NCBI RefSeq assembly: GCF_000379685.1
Contig: NZ_KB903254.1
Location: 62,001-126,000 of the forward strand
DNA: 64,000 bases
Reading direction: 5' to 3'
DNA from: Catelliglobosispora koreensis DSM 44566
GTDB taxonomy: Bacteria > Actinomycetota > Actinomycetes > Mycobacteriales > Micromonosporaceae
In this document: piece after piece, positions 17,487-26,343 of the stretch
Layout of the letters: each line of letters opens with the position of its first letter
Position numbering within the stretch: the first letter of the stretch is position 1
Made by a program: the position numbers and the translations under genes
The notes under the pieces: generated by a model
Told to the model about the DNA's origin: nothing
Database searches by the model: none
Seen by the model: the letters and a program-made list of their open reading frames with translations, nothing else

Positions 17487-18248
17487 CTAGCGGGGTGGGC
17501 GGCTTGATCCTCTCGTGGTCGTACGCTGCTGTTCCCCAGGCTGTGGCCGGTCTCGACCTGGTGGCACTGGTGGCTGACCACCTGGGGTGGGGGTGGCCGG
17601 GCGCTGGCCGGGACTGCCAGGATCGGTTGGAGCGCCTGTGGTTCCCCCGGCCGACGCCGGTGTCGCAGCCCGGGCGCCCGGCGTTTGGCTGGCGGGCTCG
17701 CTTTGCTGCGCAGGGGCAGCGAGATGCGCGGCGAGTTCCTGGCGCAGGGTACCGATTTCGGCTGCCAGCTGCTGCGCGGGGGTGCCTGGCGTAATTCTGG
17801 TAAGCAGGCGTGCGGCTTCGTCGAGATGGATTTGCGCGTCGGTGTAGCGGCCCTGGGTGATGGCCGCACGTGCATCGCCGAGGGCCATGCGGATGAGCGC
17901 CAGATCGGCGTGCTCGGTGTAGACCAGTTCGGTGATCGGCCACAATGGACTTCCCGGCTGCGCGTCACGGGCCAACACGACCGCTGCGGCGCCACCTGAG
18001 ACCAATGTGGCAGCTGCGATTGCCAGCAGTGTGCGCCGCCGGTGACCGCGGACCGCGACGTGTGCGGCATTGGCCAGCAGTGGCATCGCTGGATTCTCGG
18101 CGGCGCGGATGTCGTCACGGCATGCCGCCAGCAGTATCGACAGCGGATCCTGAGGCAGGCCAGGTTGCCCGGTGGCCAGCTTGTGAGCGAGGTGTTCGTC
18201 GTGCTGCACTTCGGCTGGTTCGGTGTGCTGGTCGTGGTGTGCCGTCAT
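17487..18248 (-). CDS. Anti-sigma factor with DUF5667-like region
   Basis: A 253-aa protein immediately after a sigma-factor gene, sharing GTGA/ATG overlap at 18245-18248. Residues about 72-92 form one transmembrane helix (TLLAIAAATLVSGGAAAVVL). The outer part has SPLWPITELVYTEHADLAL and a helical hairpin (RYTDAQIHLDEAARLL). The C-terminal 70 residues are Pro/Gly-rich. The N-terminal cytoplasmic segment (PLSILLAACRDDIRAAENP) would hold the sigma factor. The arrangement matches SigD and its membrane anti-sigma in actinobacteria. Confidence 0.78.
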   Translation of the reverse strand: MTAHHDQHTEPAEVQHDEHLAHKLATGQPGLPQDPLSILLAACRDDIRAAENPAMPLLANAAHVAVRGHRRRTLLAIAAATLVSGGAAAVVLARDAQPGSPLWPITELVYTEHADLALIRMALGDARAAITQGRYTDAQIHLDEAARLLTRITPGTPAQQLAAEIGTLRQELAAHLAAPAQQSEPASQTPGARAATPASAGGTTGAPTDPGSPGQRPATPTPGGQPPVPPGRDRPQPGEQQRTTTRGSSRPPR

Positions 18249-18814
18249 GGGTTCACCTCGGAGAGGATTTCGTTGGCCACGGGCCGCAGCTGGGCCAGCG
18301 CGCGGTGCTGAATCAGGCGCACGTTAGCCGCCGACAGGTTAAGTGCCGCACCCACCTGTTCTGCGGGCAAGCCCACCATAATCCGCAGCACAATGATCTC
18401 GCGATGCTGAGGCGGAAGCGTTGCCAGCAGGCGCGCCAGCTGCGCCGACAGCTCTGCCGCGACAGCGGCATCCTCCGGGCCGGGGCTGATGTCCGCACGG
18501 CCTTCAAGCTCATCAAGAGAATGCAGGACAGCTGTTCGCCCGGCGGTCCGCAAAGCGTCGGTAACCTTGTGCGAGGCGATGCCGTACATATAGGTGATCA
18601 GCGGCCCACGCACCCGTGCCAGCCCATGAAAGACCGCTAGGCAGATCTCCTGGGCCAGGTCATCGGCGGTGGTGAACGCACCGACAGTACGGCCGAGCCT
18701 CGCCCGGCAATATCGCACCGCCACCACGCGCACGGCGCCCAGCAACTGTTCAAGTGCTGCCGCGTCGCCGTGCTGCGCGCGTGCTACCAGGTCATCGTCG
18801 AGCTCGGACATCAT
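18245..18814 (-). CDS. Sigma-70 family factor, SigD/ShbA-like
   Basis: A 189-aa ECF-size sigma factor. Region 2 is RYCRARLGRTVGAFTTADDL through AQEICLAVFHGLARVRG and the YGIASHKVTDA stretch. Region 4 is LATLPPQHREIIVLRIMVGL followed by the HTH AEQVGAALNLSAANVRLIQH. The YCRARLG and ADDLAQE segments are as in SigD. ATG 18814 has AAAGGG about 10 bp upstream; an earlier start at 18859 adds an unlikely tail. Co-transcribed with the anti-sigma gene. Confidence 0.88.
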   Translation of the reverse strand: MMSELDDDLVARAQHGDAAALEQLLGAVRVVAVRYCRARLGRTVGAFTTADDLAQEICLAVFHGLARVRGPLITYMYGIASHKVTDALRTAGRTAVLHSLDELEGRADISPGPEDAAVAAELSAQLARLLATLPPQHREIIVLRIMVGLPAEQVGAALNLSAANVRLIQHRALAQLRPVANEILSEVNP

Positions 18815-19096
18815 TCTGCGGTGTCCCTTTTCTTCGGCTCCTGCACATCTCCCGCCCACACGCCCAAACAGCGCAAGGGTGCAACACCGGCGACTTCAGG
18901 CCGACAACACAAGTAGCGGCAGCCGGTACTCCGGCGTCACCGCCATCCCGGTATGCCCAAATTTATAAGTATTTATATATTTATGATAACGAACCTTTAA
19001 ATGCTCTGGTGCGGTGTTAGCGCTTCAGCCAGTCTCGGCTCATCCCGCTGTTGCTTGCGGGACTTCGATCGGATGACCCCGGCGGAAGGAACCCCC
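18815..19096. promoter_or_regulatory. Divergent promoter region with a very AT-rich core
   Basis: The stretch at about 18960-19010 (TTTATAAGTATTTATATATT and following) is almost free of G/C in an otherwise GC-rich genome. It separates the sigma operon from the subtilase gene and probably holds divergent promoters. No specific boxes can be assigned. Confidence 0.4.
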
Positions 19097-20308
19097 GTGC
19101 GCAAACTTCTAGCCACACTGTTCGCAGGCAGCCTGATGGGTGCCGCCACCCTCAGCGGCACCGCAGCCGCGGCGCCCACCGTCGGTGACTACATCGTCAT
19201 GCTCGCCCCCGGCAGCAACGCCACGTCAGTTGCCGCCGAACATGCCAATGCACATGGTGCGGCTGTCGGCTTCCTTTACACCCACTCGATCACCGGCTAT
19301 TCAGCCCACATGAGCAGCATCGCCGCCGCGCGTATCGCCCGCGACTCGCGCGTACTGCTCGTGCAGCCCGACGGCATCATGACCACTGCGGCCCAAACGC
19401 TGCCCACCGGCATCAACCGCATCGATGGCGAGCACAGCCCCACCGCCGACATCGACGGAGTCGACGAACGGGTCAATGTGGACGTTGCTGTCATCGACAC
19501 CGGAATCGACCTCGATCACCCGGACCTCAACGTCTACACAGCCGGAGCCAAGAACTGCAATACCGGCCAGAGCGCCAACGACGGCAACGGCCACGGCACA
19601 CACGTCTCCGGCACCATCGGCGCCCTGGACAACAACATCGGTGTCGTCGGCGTAGCCCCCGGCGCACGGCTGTGGCCGGTACGCGTACTGAGCAATTCCG
19701 GCAGCGGCAGCTGGGCGCAGGTCATCTGCGGCATCGACTACGTCGCCGCCCACGCTTCGGAGATCGAGGTCGCCAACATGAGCCTCGGCGGCTCAGGTGA
19801 TGACAGGAACGCCTGCGGCACCAACAAAGACGCCATGCACGAAGCCATCTGCGCGGCCATCAACGCTGGGGTCACCTTCGTCGTCGCGGCCGGAAACTCC
19901 GACGCAGACGCCAAAGGCTTTGTCCCCGCCGCCTACGACGAGGTAATCACCGTTAGCGCCCTGGCCGATTTCAACGGCCTGCCCGGCGGCGGCGGTGCGG
20001 CGACCTGCCGCGCCGACGTCGATGACACCCTTGCCGACTTCTCCAACTTCGGCGCCGACGTCGACCTTATCGCCCCCGGAGTTTGCATCTACTCCACCTG
20101 GAAAGGCGACGGCTACAACACCATCTCCGGCACCTCCATGGCCTCACCGCACGTGGCCGGCGGTGCTGCGCTGTACAAGGCAACCCACCCCACTGCCACC
20201 CCAGCCGCAGTGAAATCTGCGCTGCAAGCCGCCGGAACCACCGACTGGAACAACGTCGATGACCCCGACGGCATTAAGGAAAAACTGCTGCGGGTAGCCA
20301 CCTTCTAA
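19097..20308 (+). CDS. Secreted S8 subtilisin-like serine protease
   Basis: A 403-aa exported protease. The signal peptide begins [20 protein letters not shown]. An inhibitor-I9-like propeptide follows ([12 protein letters not shown] to LVQPDGIM). The S8 domain has all three catalytic residues: Asp in [13 protein letters not shown], His in GHGTHVSGT and Ser in [13 protein letters not shown], plus the oxyanion Asn in [14 protein letters not shown] 19097 has GGAAGGAA at the right distance; an ATG at 19073 would lengthen the signal. A strong hairpin terminator follows at 20336. Confidence 0.92.
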   Translation: MRKLLATLFAGSLMGAATLSGTAAAAPTVGDYIVMLAPGSNATSVAAEHANAHGAAVGFLYTHSITGYSAHMSSIAAARIARDSRVLLVQPDGIMTTAAQTLPTGINRIDGEHSPTADIDGVDERVNVDVAVIDTGIDLDHPDLNVYTAGAKNCNTGQSANDGNGHGTHVSGTIGALDNNIGVVGVAPGARLWPVRVLSNSGSGSWAQVICGIDYVAAHASEIEVANMSLGGSGDDRNACGTNKDAMHEAICAAINAGVTFVVAAGNSDADAKGFVPAAYDEVITVSALADFNGLPGGGGAATCRADVDDTLADFSNFGADVDLIAPGVCIYSTWKGDGYNTISGTSMASPHVAGGAALYKATHPTATPAAVKSALQAAGTTDWNNVDDPDGIKEKLLRVATF

Positions 20309-20335
20309 CCCGAAACACACCTCCCTCAGGAAATT

Positions 20336-20365
20336 GATGGTGGCCGGCGATAGCCGGCCACCATC
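20336..20365 (+). terminator. Hairpin terminator after the subtilase gene
   Basis: A perfect 13-bp inverted repeat (GATGGTGGCCGGC, loop GATA, complement) lies 28 bp after the subtilase stop. It lacks a long T tract, as is usual in actinobacteria. Confidence 0.7.
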
Positions 20366-20628
20366 ACCGTCTGCAATGACATTGACGGTGGGGCAGTCAG
20401 CCCCACCGCAGGCACCAGATGGCCTCGGATCGCTATCGACCGGATCAAATGCCACTCCTTGATAGATGTCAATGCAAGTGACGGCAACGAGGTTCTGGCC
20501 GCTAGAGGGTACTGACAACACGTATCCCACCTGGATGTGAGACCCCATGACCAAGGTCGCCGTCGCCAAAATGCTCACCGTCAAACTGGGTGAGAACATT
20601 GCGAGCTTCTATATTCCCAGCTCACGCT
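20366..20628. other. Intergenic region at the left edge of the island
   Basis: 263 bp between the subtilase terminator and the first tRNA-Pro-derived core. This was presumably the sequence directly downstream of tRNA-Pro before any element arrived. A minus-strand frame here (VGYVLSVPSSGQNLVAVTC) has no recognisable family and I do not call it. Confidence 0.4.
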
Positions 20629-20671
20629 GTCGGGATGGCGGGATTTGAACCCACGGCCCCTTGACCCCCAG
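20629..20671 (-). repeat. att core 1 (tRNA-Pro 3' fragment)
   Basis: Identical to the tRNA-Pro segment from just past the 3' end through the anticodon loop (52329-52371), then diverging. Leftmost copy; marks the far boundary of the array. Confidence 0.88.
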
Positions 20672-20845
20672 GTTCGTAACGGTTGTGTCACAAGGGATTT
20701 CGCGGTATCAGGACATGCCGTTAGGTGCGAATACTGTTGCCAGTCAATGCTATCCGGTGATGGCGCGTACCGGGTAGTTCACCCTCCCCTGTTACCGCAT
20801 TTGTTACCACGAGCGGTCAAGTTGCGGCGATGTTGTTTCGTATCA
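20672..20845. repeat. Element left-end repeat, copy 1
   Basis: About 170 bp shared with 26387 onward, 36921 onward and 41343 onward. Conserved blocks include GTGCGAATACTGTTGCCAGT and two GTTACC motifs 12 bp apart (GTTACCGCATTTGTTACC), candidates for integrase arm sites. No gene. Confidence 0.8.
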
Positions 20846-20885
20846 GCGCATCCCACGCAGTTCCGCACCCATCAACGATGGCTAG

Positions 20886-21647
20886 TCAGAGCCTAGGTGG
20901 CCTACTCTCGTCTTCTGCCTTTTCTTCATCAGGTTCCGAAGCAACCTCGCTAACGCGCTTTGCCTTCTGCTTCTCCAGAGCCTCGCGCGATCTTTCAGCC
21001 TCAGCACGATGGTCAATGGTTCGCACGAAAAGTGGCGTACCGTACCTCCTCCACTTCCGCATTTCATCCCGCATGTCTCTCACATGCCCGACCAGCTCGG
21101 GCAAACCATTTGGCGGCATTGCGGTACCGAGGAAGGTCTGAAGATCCAGCGTGTACGGCGGGTCATCGTACTTAGTCCCCGCCGAGTCACGGTATGAAAT
21201 AGATACGCTGTAGCTGTCCGGCAACCCGGCGTCCGGCGAGCGTTCGAGGACGCTGTCGAAGAAGAACGGGATCTTCCTGCCTGGGGCCATCATCCGGATA
21301 GGACCCTTGAGCGCTTGGACATCGTCGAAGTCGAACGCCTTTGAGGCCAGGGGCGGATCGAAATTGATCTCCACGTCATGTGCGATCGACCTACCTATGT
21401 TCTGAATGACCAACAGCACGATGACGCCTCGGAAGTCAAAGTCGACGATGACGTAAGGGCGGGCCTCCTCGTCAGCCATCTCGCGAGCTTGACGAGCCGC
21501 CCGTATCTCATGCCGCAGTAGCAGACCAGTGAGTACGACCGCAGCGACGGTGAGCGTCGCCCCGATCAGGGTTCCCCACGCCTGCATCCAGTCGGTGATC
21601 TTCGGAGTCTCATCGGCAAGAAGCACCAGCAAAGCGTAAGTGCTCAA
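20886..21647 (-). CDS. Membrane-anchored protein of unknown function
   Basis: 253 aa with one N-terminal transmembrane helix (WGTLIGATLTVAAVVLTGLLL), then a basic-acidic linker (RHEIRAARQAREMADEEARP) and a beta-rich cytoplasmic domain (YVIVDFDFRGVIVLLVIQN, GRSIAHDVEINFDPPL). The C-terminal 40 residues are charged and coiled. The layout (one helix, RP-Y-V-x-V-D strand, IQNIGRSIAHDV) is common in uncharacterised actinobacterial proteins. The start is a TTG at 21647 and may lie downstream at an ATG (MQAWGTL). First cargo gene of element A. Confidence 0.65.
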   Translation of the reverse strand: MSTYALLVLLADETPKITDWMQAWGTLIGATLTVAAVVLTGLLLRHEIRAARQAREMADEEARPYVIVDFDFRGVIVLLVIQNIGRSIAHDVEINFDPPLASKAFDFDDVQALKGPIRMMAPGRKIPFFFDSVLERSPDAGLPDSYSVSISYRDSAGTKYDDPPYTLDLQTFLGTAMPPNGLPELVGHVRDMRDEMRKWRRYGTPLFVRTIDHRAEAERSREALEKQKAKRVSEVASEPDEEKAEDESRPPRL

Positions 21648-21764
21648 GACAAAGGCGCACCGATTTCCCCACTCGACCTCAACATACGGTCACGTACAGT
21701 GACGATGCCCAGTAGGCCTACTAGAGCGATGGCGTAATGGCTGACCGGGATGTGGCCCCATGCG

Positions 21765-21843
21765 TACCGATGAACACAAAATCGTGTTCGTGGGCTCGCA
21801 GCGTCAACAGGAGAATCCGCAAGGAAAGGCGGCAGCCCAACCA
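21765..21843 (-). pseudogene. Relic of a second-type tyrosine recombinase
   Basis: On the minus strand GLPPFL is followed, after a 2-bp frameshift, by TLRAHEHDFVFIGT. The integrase relic at 45753-46588 has GLPPFL and LMLQAHDHDFVFIGS at the same spacing. Both flanks have diverged, so this is a short leftover of the same integrase type. Confidence 0.6.
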
Positions 21844-21903
21844 TCCGAGCACCGCGGCTGACTCCCTACATTCGCAGACGCGAAACATCAGCGATCAACT
21901 AGA

Positions 21904-22437
21904 ATGATCAATATGATCCCGGATCTCTTGCCGAACGGGTATCTGCCTGTCGGTGGCCGCTACGACTGCACTGAACTTGAAATCCAGGAGAGGTTCGTAG
22001 AGGCATTCGCCGAGTCGCGTACGCGCGCACTGATCTGGGATGACTTTCAAAGCGCTCGCGATTTGGTCACTTCGACCATTCCCGTTCAGGCAATATGGTT
22101 CGGCGGCAGCTTTACCTCGGCGAAGCCCGATCCAGGCGACTTAGACATGACCTTCATTTGGGACGGAAGGGCATACGAAACCCTTCCCCCCGAAGATCGC
22201 GGTCGTCTTGCCCCATTCCGCCTCGGCGGCCGCGGTGTTCCTTTTCACCAACTTCGAATCGACTCCTACGCCATAAACTGGTTTGGCCATGATCGTCCTA
22301 ATCCAGCAACAGATAACGTCTACCTCCCGTTCCGGGGATACTGGGACGACTGGTGGTTAAGATTGCGGACCGGCAGCGTAATCGCTGCTGAAGGCTCAAC
22401 CGCCCGCCGTGGATACCTGGAGGTTCGATATGCCTAA
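21904..22437 (+). CDS. Minimal nucleotidyltransferase-fold protein (DUF6932-like)
   Basis: 177 aa. The core IWFGGSFTSAKPDPGDLDMT has the glycine-serine turn and the Asp-x-Asp of the polymerase-beta-type nucleotidyltransferase fold. It is flanked by a helical N-terminus and a Trp-rich end (GYWDDWWLRLRTGSV). It overlaps by 8 bp a 62-aa gene, which forms a two-gene unit of the size of toxin-antitoxin pairs. It is too short and lacks the helical partner domain of CD-NTases, so cyclic-nucleotide synthesis is not claimed. Start ATG 21904; an ATG at 21913 is also possible. Confidence 0.65.
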   Translation: MINMIPDLLPNGYLPVGGRYDCTELEIQERFVEAFAESRTRALIWDDFQSARDLVTSTIPVQAIWFGGSFTSAKPDPGDLDMTFIWDGRAYETLPPEDRGRLAPFRLGGRGVPFHQLRIDSYAINWFGHDRPNPATDNVYLPFRGYWDDWWLRLRTGSVIAAEGSTARRGYLEVRYA

Positions 22438-22618
22438 AGACCCAAAGGAATTGGGCGATGAAATCCTTGGCCGTCTAAAGGCAGCTGGGATGGAAATGCC
22501 GCCGCCCGACGCCAGGGCCGCCAATATCGAAAGCGCCGAAGCAATGATGGCCGAGCAAGACGAATCCAATAGGCAAGGCAGCCTATTCGCGGGCACCGCC
22601 GACCCCGCTCGTCGATGA
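22430..22618 (+). CDS. Small acidic protein paired with the nucleotidyltransferase
   Basis: 62 aa, MPKDPKELGDEILGRLKAAG, then helical and charged to the end (SLFAGTADPARR). GGAGG lies 6 bp before the ATG, inside the upstream gene, which supports translation. No family recognised; a regulator or partner of the upstream protein is inferred from the overlap. Confidence 0.6.
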   Translation: MPKDPKELGDEILGRLKAAGMEMPPPDARAANIESAEAMMAEQDESNRQGSLFAGTADPARR

Positions 22619-22747
22619 GATTGCCCAGCTACTTATTGATCTTGAACCAGTTTTGTCGCAAGCTGCCTTCGACGATAGCAAGCGCAGCATGAATGGCCGC
22701 TGGTCCAATGGGGATCGACTGTTCGCCGCGACGCCGGACGATGGAGC

Positions 22748-22823
22748 CATTGTGCATCCGCCTGCCCCTGCAGGCGACAGCGTTTCCAGGTTCGCGAAAT
22801 AGCAATAGCGAACGATTGCACAA
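22748..22823. repeat. Two-hairpin repeat, copy 1
   Basis: Shared with 34858-34925 in element B. Contains CGCCTGC-CCCT-GCAGGCG and, 20 bp on, TTCGC...GCGAA. The two copies differ in the second stem by a compensating base pair. Nature unknown. Confidence 0.5.
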
Positions 22824-22843
22824 CGGTCGGTATTCTCGCCGCC

Positions 22844-23764
22844 GTGACTGATGAACCGGGGTTCACCGTCGGCGGGCTGGCTCCGACCACGGCTCTAATG
22901 GCAGGCGTCCTCGCCGTTGCGGCCAAGGTCGTGATTGTCGAGGCGTCGCCCGATGAGTTGGACCGTGCTGACGCCGCCCGAATCGCGGTGTCAGAAGACG
23001 CGATCGGTCAGCTAGCCCGGCTGCTGGCTGTGGTAGACGGCGGTACCGGGGATCACTGTCTCTGCATGGGGTGGCCAACGATTCTGGTGCTGGACGCATC
23101 GGGCGCAGAAATTGCCCGCTGGACCCTTCACCACCAGACGGGGATCCGAGGCCTGGGTAACTGTGACGCGGAACTTCGTGACGCCCCTGGCCTCACCGAT
23201 TGGCTGGCCGACCGTGGGCTAACCGGCTCCCGTAAGGTTCAGCAGCAACTGAGCAAAGTGCGGGCGGCAGAAGAGGAACGCCGTCTCCGATGGGTGCAGG
23301 CTGCACCAGAAGACTACTTCTCGCAGGCTGCTGAAGCTGCCTCACAACGCGAGGATGATGCCGAGGAGAAGCTTGCCGATCTGGTGACCGCACGATATCC
23401 GGACGCCACAGAACGCATCCTGACGCTGCTCACCTGGGCCGGGTTCCCGCCACGCCAGATGAGCACTTACGACGGCGAAACCTTCGTGTACGGCGGAACA
23501 CCCTGGCACGAGCTCGCCCCACAGCGCATGCTGCTCACTGAACCAACCGAAACGATCATGAGTGTGCTCACCTCACAGCCCTTGACCGCAACCCAGCTAG
23601 ACGGCGCCGCCGAACTCCTCACCAGTCTGGAATGGACCCGGCCCCTGCGAGCCGAAGTACCCGAGCCGCTCAGATCGATACTGATCAGCCATGTCACCAC
23701 CACCGGCACCGACCCGATGAGATTCCGCATGCACCACGGATACGGAGCCCCGCCAATCACATGA
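22844..23764 (+). CDS. Protein of unknown function
   Basis: 306 aa from a GTG start. The N-terminal half (FTVGGLAPTTALMAGVLAVA, then ILVLDASGAEIARWTLHH and LRDAPGLTDWLADRGL) looks like an alpha/beta sensor-type domain. A charged helical middle follows (VRAAEEERRLRWVQAAPEDY), then a C-terminal part with TWAGFPPRQMSTYDGE. No catalytic motif and no known family. It lies between the two-hairpin repeat and the element A integrase, convergent with the latter. Confidence 0.6.
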   Translation: MTDEPGFTVGGLAPTTALMAGVLAVAAKVVIVEASPDELDRADAARIAVSEDAIGQLARLLAVVDGGTGDHCLCMGWPTILVLDASGAEIARWTLHHQTGIRGLGNCDAELRDAPGLTDWLADRGLTGSRKVQQQLSKVRAAEEERRLRWVQAAPEDYFSQAAEAASQREDDAEEKLADLVTARYPDATERILTLLTWAGFPPRQMSTYDGETFVYGGTPWHELAPQRMLLTEPTETIMSVLTSQPLTATQLDGAAELLTSLEWTRPLRAEVPEPLRSILISHVTTTGTDPMRFRMHHGYGAPPIT

Positions 23765-23844
23765 GACAGGCCCTGGAACGGCCGTGTACAACAGACTTCG
23801 CCGCGGCGGGAGCTGGTGGGTCCATAATCTAAGGCAGCGTTCTG

Positions 23845-24910
23845 TCAGCCGGTCATGAGTAGCGCTGCATCGTGTCCTGTTTGGACTCGCCTTTCTGCGC
23901 CGACACGGGCGTAGTGTTTCATCAGCGTCCCCGGATCGTGGCCGAGTCGTTCGGCGACTTCATGAATACCGTAGCCGCGCTCCAGAAGGCTCGACGCAAG
24001 TAGATGCCGAAGCTGGTGTGGGCCAAGCGGTCTGACGCCAACTCTGACCGCTGTCTTGTTGAACTGATCCGTCACGTTGTCCGGGCGCAATGGCATGCTT
24101 GTCCGCCCGACGAAAACATACGCCGATTGCGATGCCAGCTCTGCCTGCCTCAATAACTCGACGGTTTGCTCGTCGAGCGCCAGTGTTCGGAAGCCGTTGT
24201 GGGACTTAGGCTGCTTCTCCACGACCATCCGCGGATACTCCTGGACGACGCGCTGCCGGTGCACCGATAGCATGCCCGAGCGCAGGTTGAGGTCCATCCA
24301 CTTTAGCCCGCACGCTTCCCCGCGCCGAAGGCCAGTGACGGCGAGCAGCCGCCACAACAGGTGCCGCCGCTCCCCCACCGTACTCGCGAGGAAATGCTGT
24401 GCCTCACGCAAAGTCCACACAGGATGCACCACATCGGACGGCCGCGGCTTACGCGCACCCAAGGTTCGTCCTGTCTCCTCCCCGAACGCTTTCGTGAGCA
24501 CCAAATCCAGCGTCCGTAACGTTGTTCTTGAGTAGCCGCTGGCTTCCAGCTCGCTGTACATACGACTCGCAATCCGGCCGGTCAGCGTCGAGGCCCGCAG
24601 AGACCCGATATACGGATAGGTGAGCTGCAGGAGCCATTTGTAGCTGTAGATGGTGTTTGCCTCAAGCTCCTGGACACGCGATTCAATCCACGCATTACAC
24701 AGCGACTTCATCGAGCCTGCGAGCCGAGCTTTATGTGTGCTCGCCTCTTTCGCCAGCCGTAACCGTTCCCGCTCTCGCAACGCCTCGTCCGGAGTACTGA
24801 AGCCTCGCCCGTTTGATCTGACGCCGGCTGCCGTCGGTGCCTCGAGGCAAGTCCATCCGGAACCCAAAGGATTGCGAATGAGGTTCGAAGAAGACTTCAT
24901 TGGCTGACAT
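23845..24910 (-). pseudogene. Element A integrase, N-terminal frameshift
   Basis: Tyrosine recombinase closely related to the intact copies at 35529 and 50962. The catalytic domain is complete in one frame: Arg in TGLRRGEACGLKW, HQLRHLL, GHDPGTLMKHYARV with the Tyr nucleophile. The N-terminal DNA-binding part (MSANEVFFEPHSQSFGFRMD, then GSRRQIKRA) is in another frame. Comparison with the relatives places one extra base at about 24811, after KRA. The start that is in frame with the catalytic domain gives an unrelated N-terminus (GCQPMKSSSNLIRN), so the protein is probably inactive. Gene order in A also differs: a cargo gene sits between it and the right end. Confidence 0.8.
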
Positions 24911-25039
24911 CCCATCCCTCCCAACAGATCCTTGCCAGCCGGGGGTAACTACCGGCCAGTCATCTGAAGGACTGCCCCGCGTCGGAGCCATGACGCGACT
25001 GGGCTGCCTCGAACGGCGGCGAACAGCCTATGGATGGCG

Positions 25040-26083
25040 TCAGAGTTCCGCGATCTCCCCTGCCTCTGCGAAGGCGACGACTGCGTCTCGCAGCGTGTCC
25101 AGGAATCCAACGAGATGTGGGGCGATGACAGCGAATCTAGGGTCGTGGCTCGTATACAGACCATCAATAAGATGTCCGGGCGGCAACCGGTACACCGGCG
25201 CCCCTGCGGGAAACCCCAAGCCGTAAAGAGTTCCGCCACCATCGCTGCCAAACACCACGACTTCCGACTCGAATATGCCGGCGACCCTGGTTACGCCTTC
25301 GCCTGTGGCGTGCGCGGCGAGGGTTTCTGGCGGATGCAGGAAGAAGCCGTTGGCGGTGTCCGGCAGGCTGACCTCCCGCACCTGCCCGTACCAGACAAGC
25401 AACTCGCTCGGCATCCTCGTACGCAATGACCCGCTACTGAGAAGAGTGAGCTCGGCAATGGAGGCGGGACCATCCACAAACTGCTGACCGCATGGATAAC
25501 CGTAGGTCTGCTCGAACACCGCAACCGGCCGGCCCAACGCCGCAGACACCTCCAGCTGCCACTGACGTGCGTACGCCGGAGTCACATACCGCTCAAGCGC
25601 GTACAGCTCACCGGGAATACGACCAGGAAGCTCTTCCAGCGCGTCGGCCGCGGCTTGCCTGACTACCACATGAGGATGCTCCACGTACGACAGAATGATC
25701 TGCTTAGCCGCAGGGTCATGTGTGCTGGCGAGGATGTCAAGGATGTGCTCAATCTCGGCTACCGAAGCGCCAGGCAGCAGCGTAATAAGTCGGCTGACCG
25801 TCGAGTATGAAGGCCAATAGTGAATCGACGCCTTGCCCAGTGAGTTCAGCGACTCCCCGGCGACGGAACCGGCTCCTTCCGCAAGAGCCAGATCCACGAG
25901 AGCAGCAACCGCAAGCTCGGCCTCATCCTGATCCAGGACACCTGCCTCAAACAGGTCACCGAGCTCAGCCGCAGCACGCTCCCGCTGACGAGCCTCACTC
26001 CCAGCAAGCTCCGTTAGAATCCGTCCCAGCACCAGATCATCCTGACACCAGGGACCGCGCCGGTATGCCCCAGCCGCCGCCAT
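25040..26083 (-). CDS. HEAT-repeat protein with C-terminal SUKH-like domain
   Basis: 347 aa. Residues about 15-165 are helical repeats (LAGSEARQRERAAAELGDLF, HDPAAKQIILSYVEHPHVVV, RQAAADALEELPGRIPGEL). From about 190 the protein has SUKH/SMI1-KNR4 features: ELLVWYGQVREVSLPD, then EVVVFGSDGGGTLYGLG and a late LVGFLDTLRDAV. SUKH domains occur in immunity proteins of polymorphic toxins. No toxin gene is adjacent. It replaces the usual adjacency of integrase and right end in element A. Confidence 0.65.
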   Translation of the reverse strand: MAAAGAYRRGPWCQDDLVLGRILTELAGSEARQRERAAAELGDLFEAGVLDQDEAELAVAALVDLALAEGAGSVAGESLNSLGKASIHYWPSYSTVSRLITLLPGASVAEIEHILDILASTHDPAAKQIILSYVEHPHVVVRQAAADALEELPGRIPGELYALERYVTPAYARQWQLEVSAALGRPVAVFEQTYGYPCGQQFVDGPASIAELTLLSSGSLRTRMPSELLVWYGQVREVSLPDTANGFFLHPPETLAAHATGEGVTRVAGIFESEVVVFGSDGGGTLYGLGFPAGAPVYRLPPGHLIDGLYTSHDPRFAVIAPHLVGFLDTLRDAVVAFAEAGEIAEL

Positions 26084-26246
26084 ATTCAGGGGCGATGTGT
26101 CACACGGGTGTCACTACTGTCCGCATTAGACAGTCTGCGAATGCCAAGATCTACTATTGGCTATTAGTCCAGTCACCAGCCAAAACGAACATCAACGGCG
26201 CCTCGTGCATCAATCGACATGAGATCCACTCACCGCAAAACAGACC

Positions 26247-26343
26247 AACAGTACGACCGTACGTGTCAAAACAGGTGTCACGAGGTGATCATAAAATAGA
26301 TCAGGCCGCATGAATCATGCGGCCTGATCAGGGAAAACCATCA
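26247..26343. repeat. Right-end region of element A
   Basis: Shared with the right ends of B, C and D: AACAGTACGACCGTACGTGT (a 12-bp palindromic block), a GTGTC-rich spacer, then the hairpin at 26299 and the att core. Probably holds integrase or excision binding sites. Confidence 0.7.
26299..26329 (-). terminator. Right-end hairpin of element A
   Basis: GATCAGGCCGCAT, 5-nt loop, perfect complement; on the minus strand followed by TATTTTAT. Lies 15 bp from the att core, where it would terminate a tRNA-Pro transcript entering the element. Confidence 0.7.

Larger units (their letters stand above)
20629..26343. mobile_element. Element A (leftmost, decayed integrase)
   Basis: Bounded by tRNA-Pro cores at 20629 and 26344. 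It carries a membrane protein, a relic of an unrelated integrase, a nucleotidyltransferase-fold pair, an unknown protein, a frameshifted integrase and a HEAT-SUKH protein. Its position farthest from the tRNA suggests it entered first. Confidence 0.8.

Noticed and set aside
20144-20599. Minus-strand frame over the subtilase terminator and island edge
   Set aside because: It crosses a perfect terminator hairpin and the end of the subtilase gene, and has no recognisable domain.
20645-20896. Short frames beginning NPRPLDPQ at 20645, 36894, 41298 and 52346
   Set aside because: They are translations of the tRNA-Pro 3' fragment and end repeats, not proteins.
21904-22437. The element A nucleotidyltransferase as the missing CD-NTase for the element B SAVED protein
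   Set aside because: It is too short, lacks the CD-NTase helical domain and lies in another element.
26098-26113. A third TGTCA-N6-TGTCA match in element A, upstream of the HEAT-SUKH gene
   Set aside because: The flanks differ from the two boxes near the two-component system, and a 10-base match can arise by chance. It would need a genome-wide scan.
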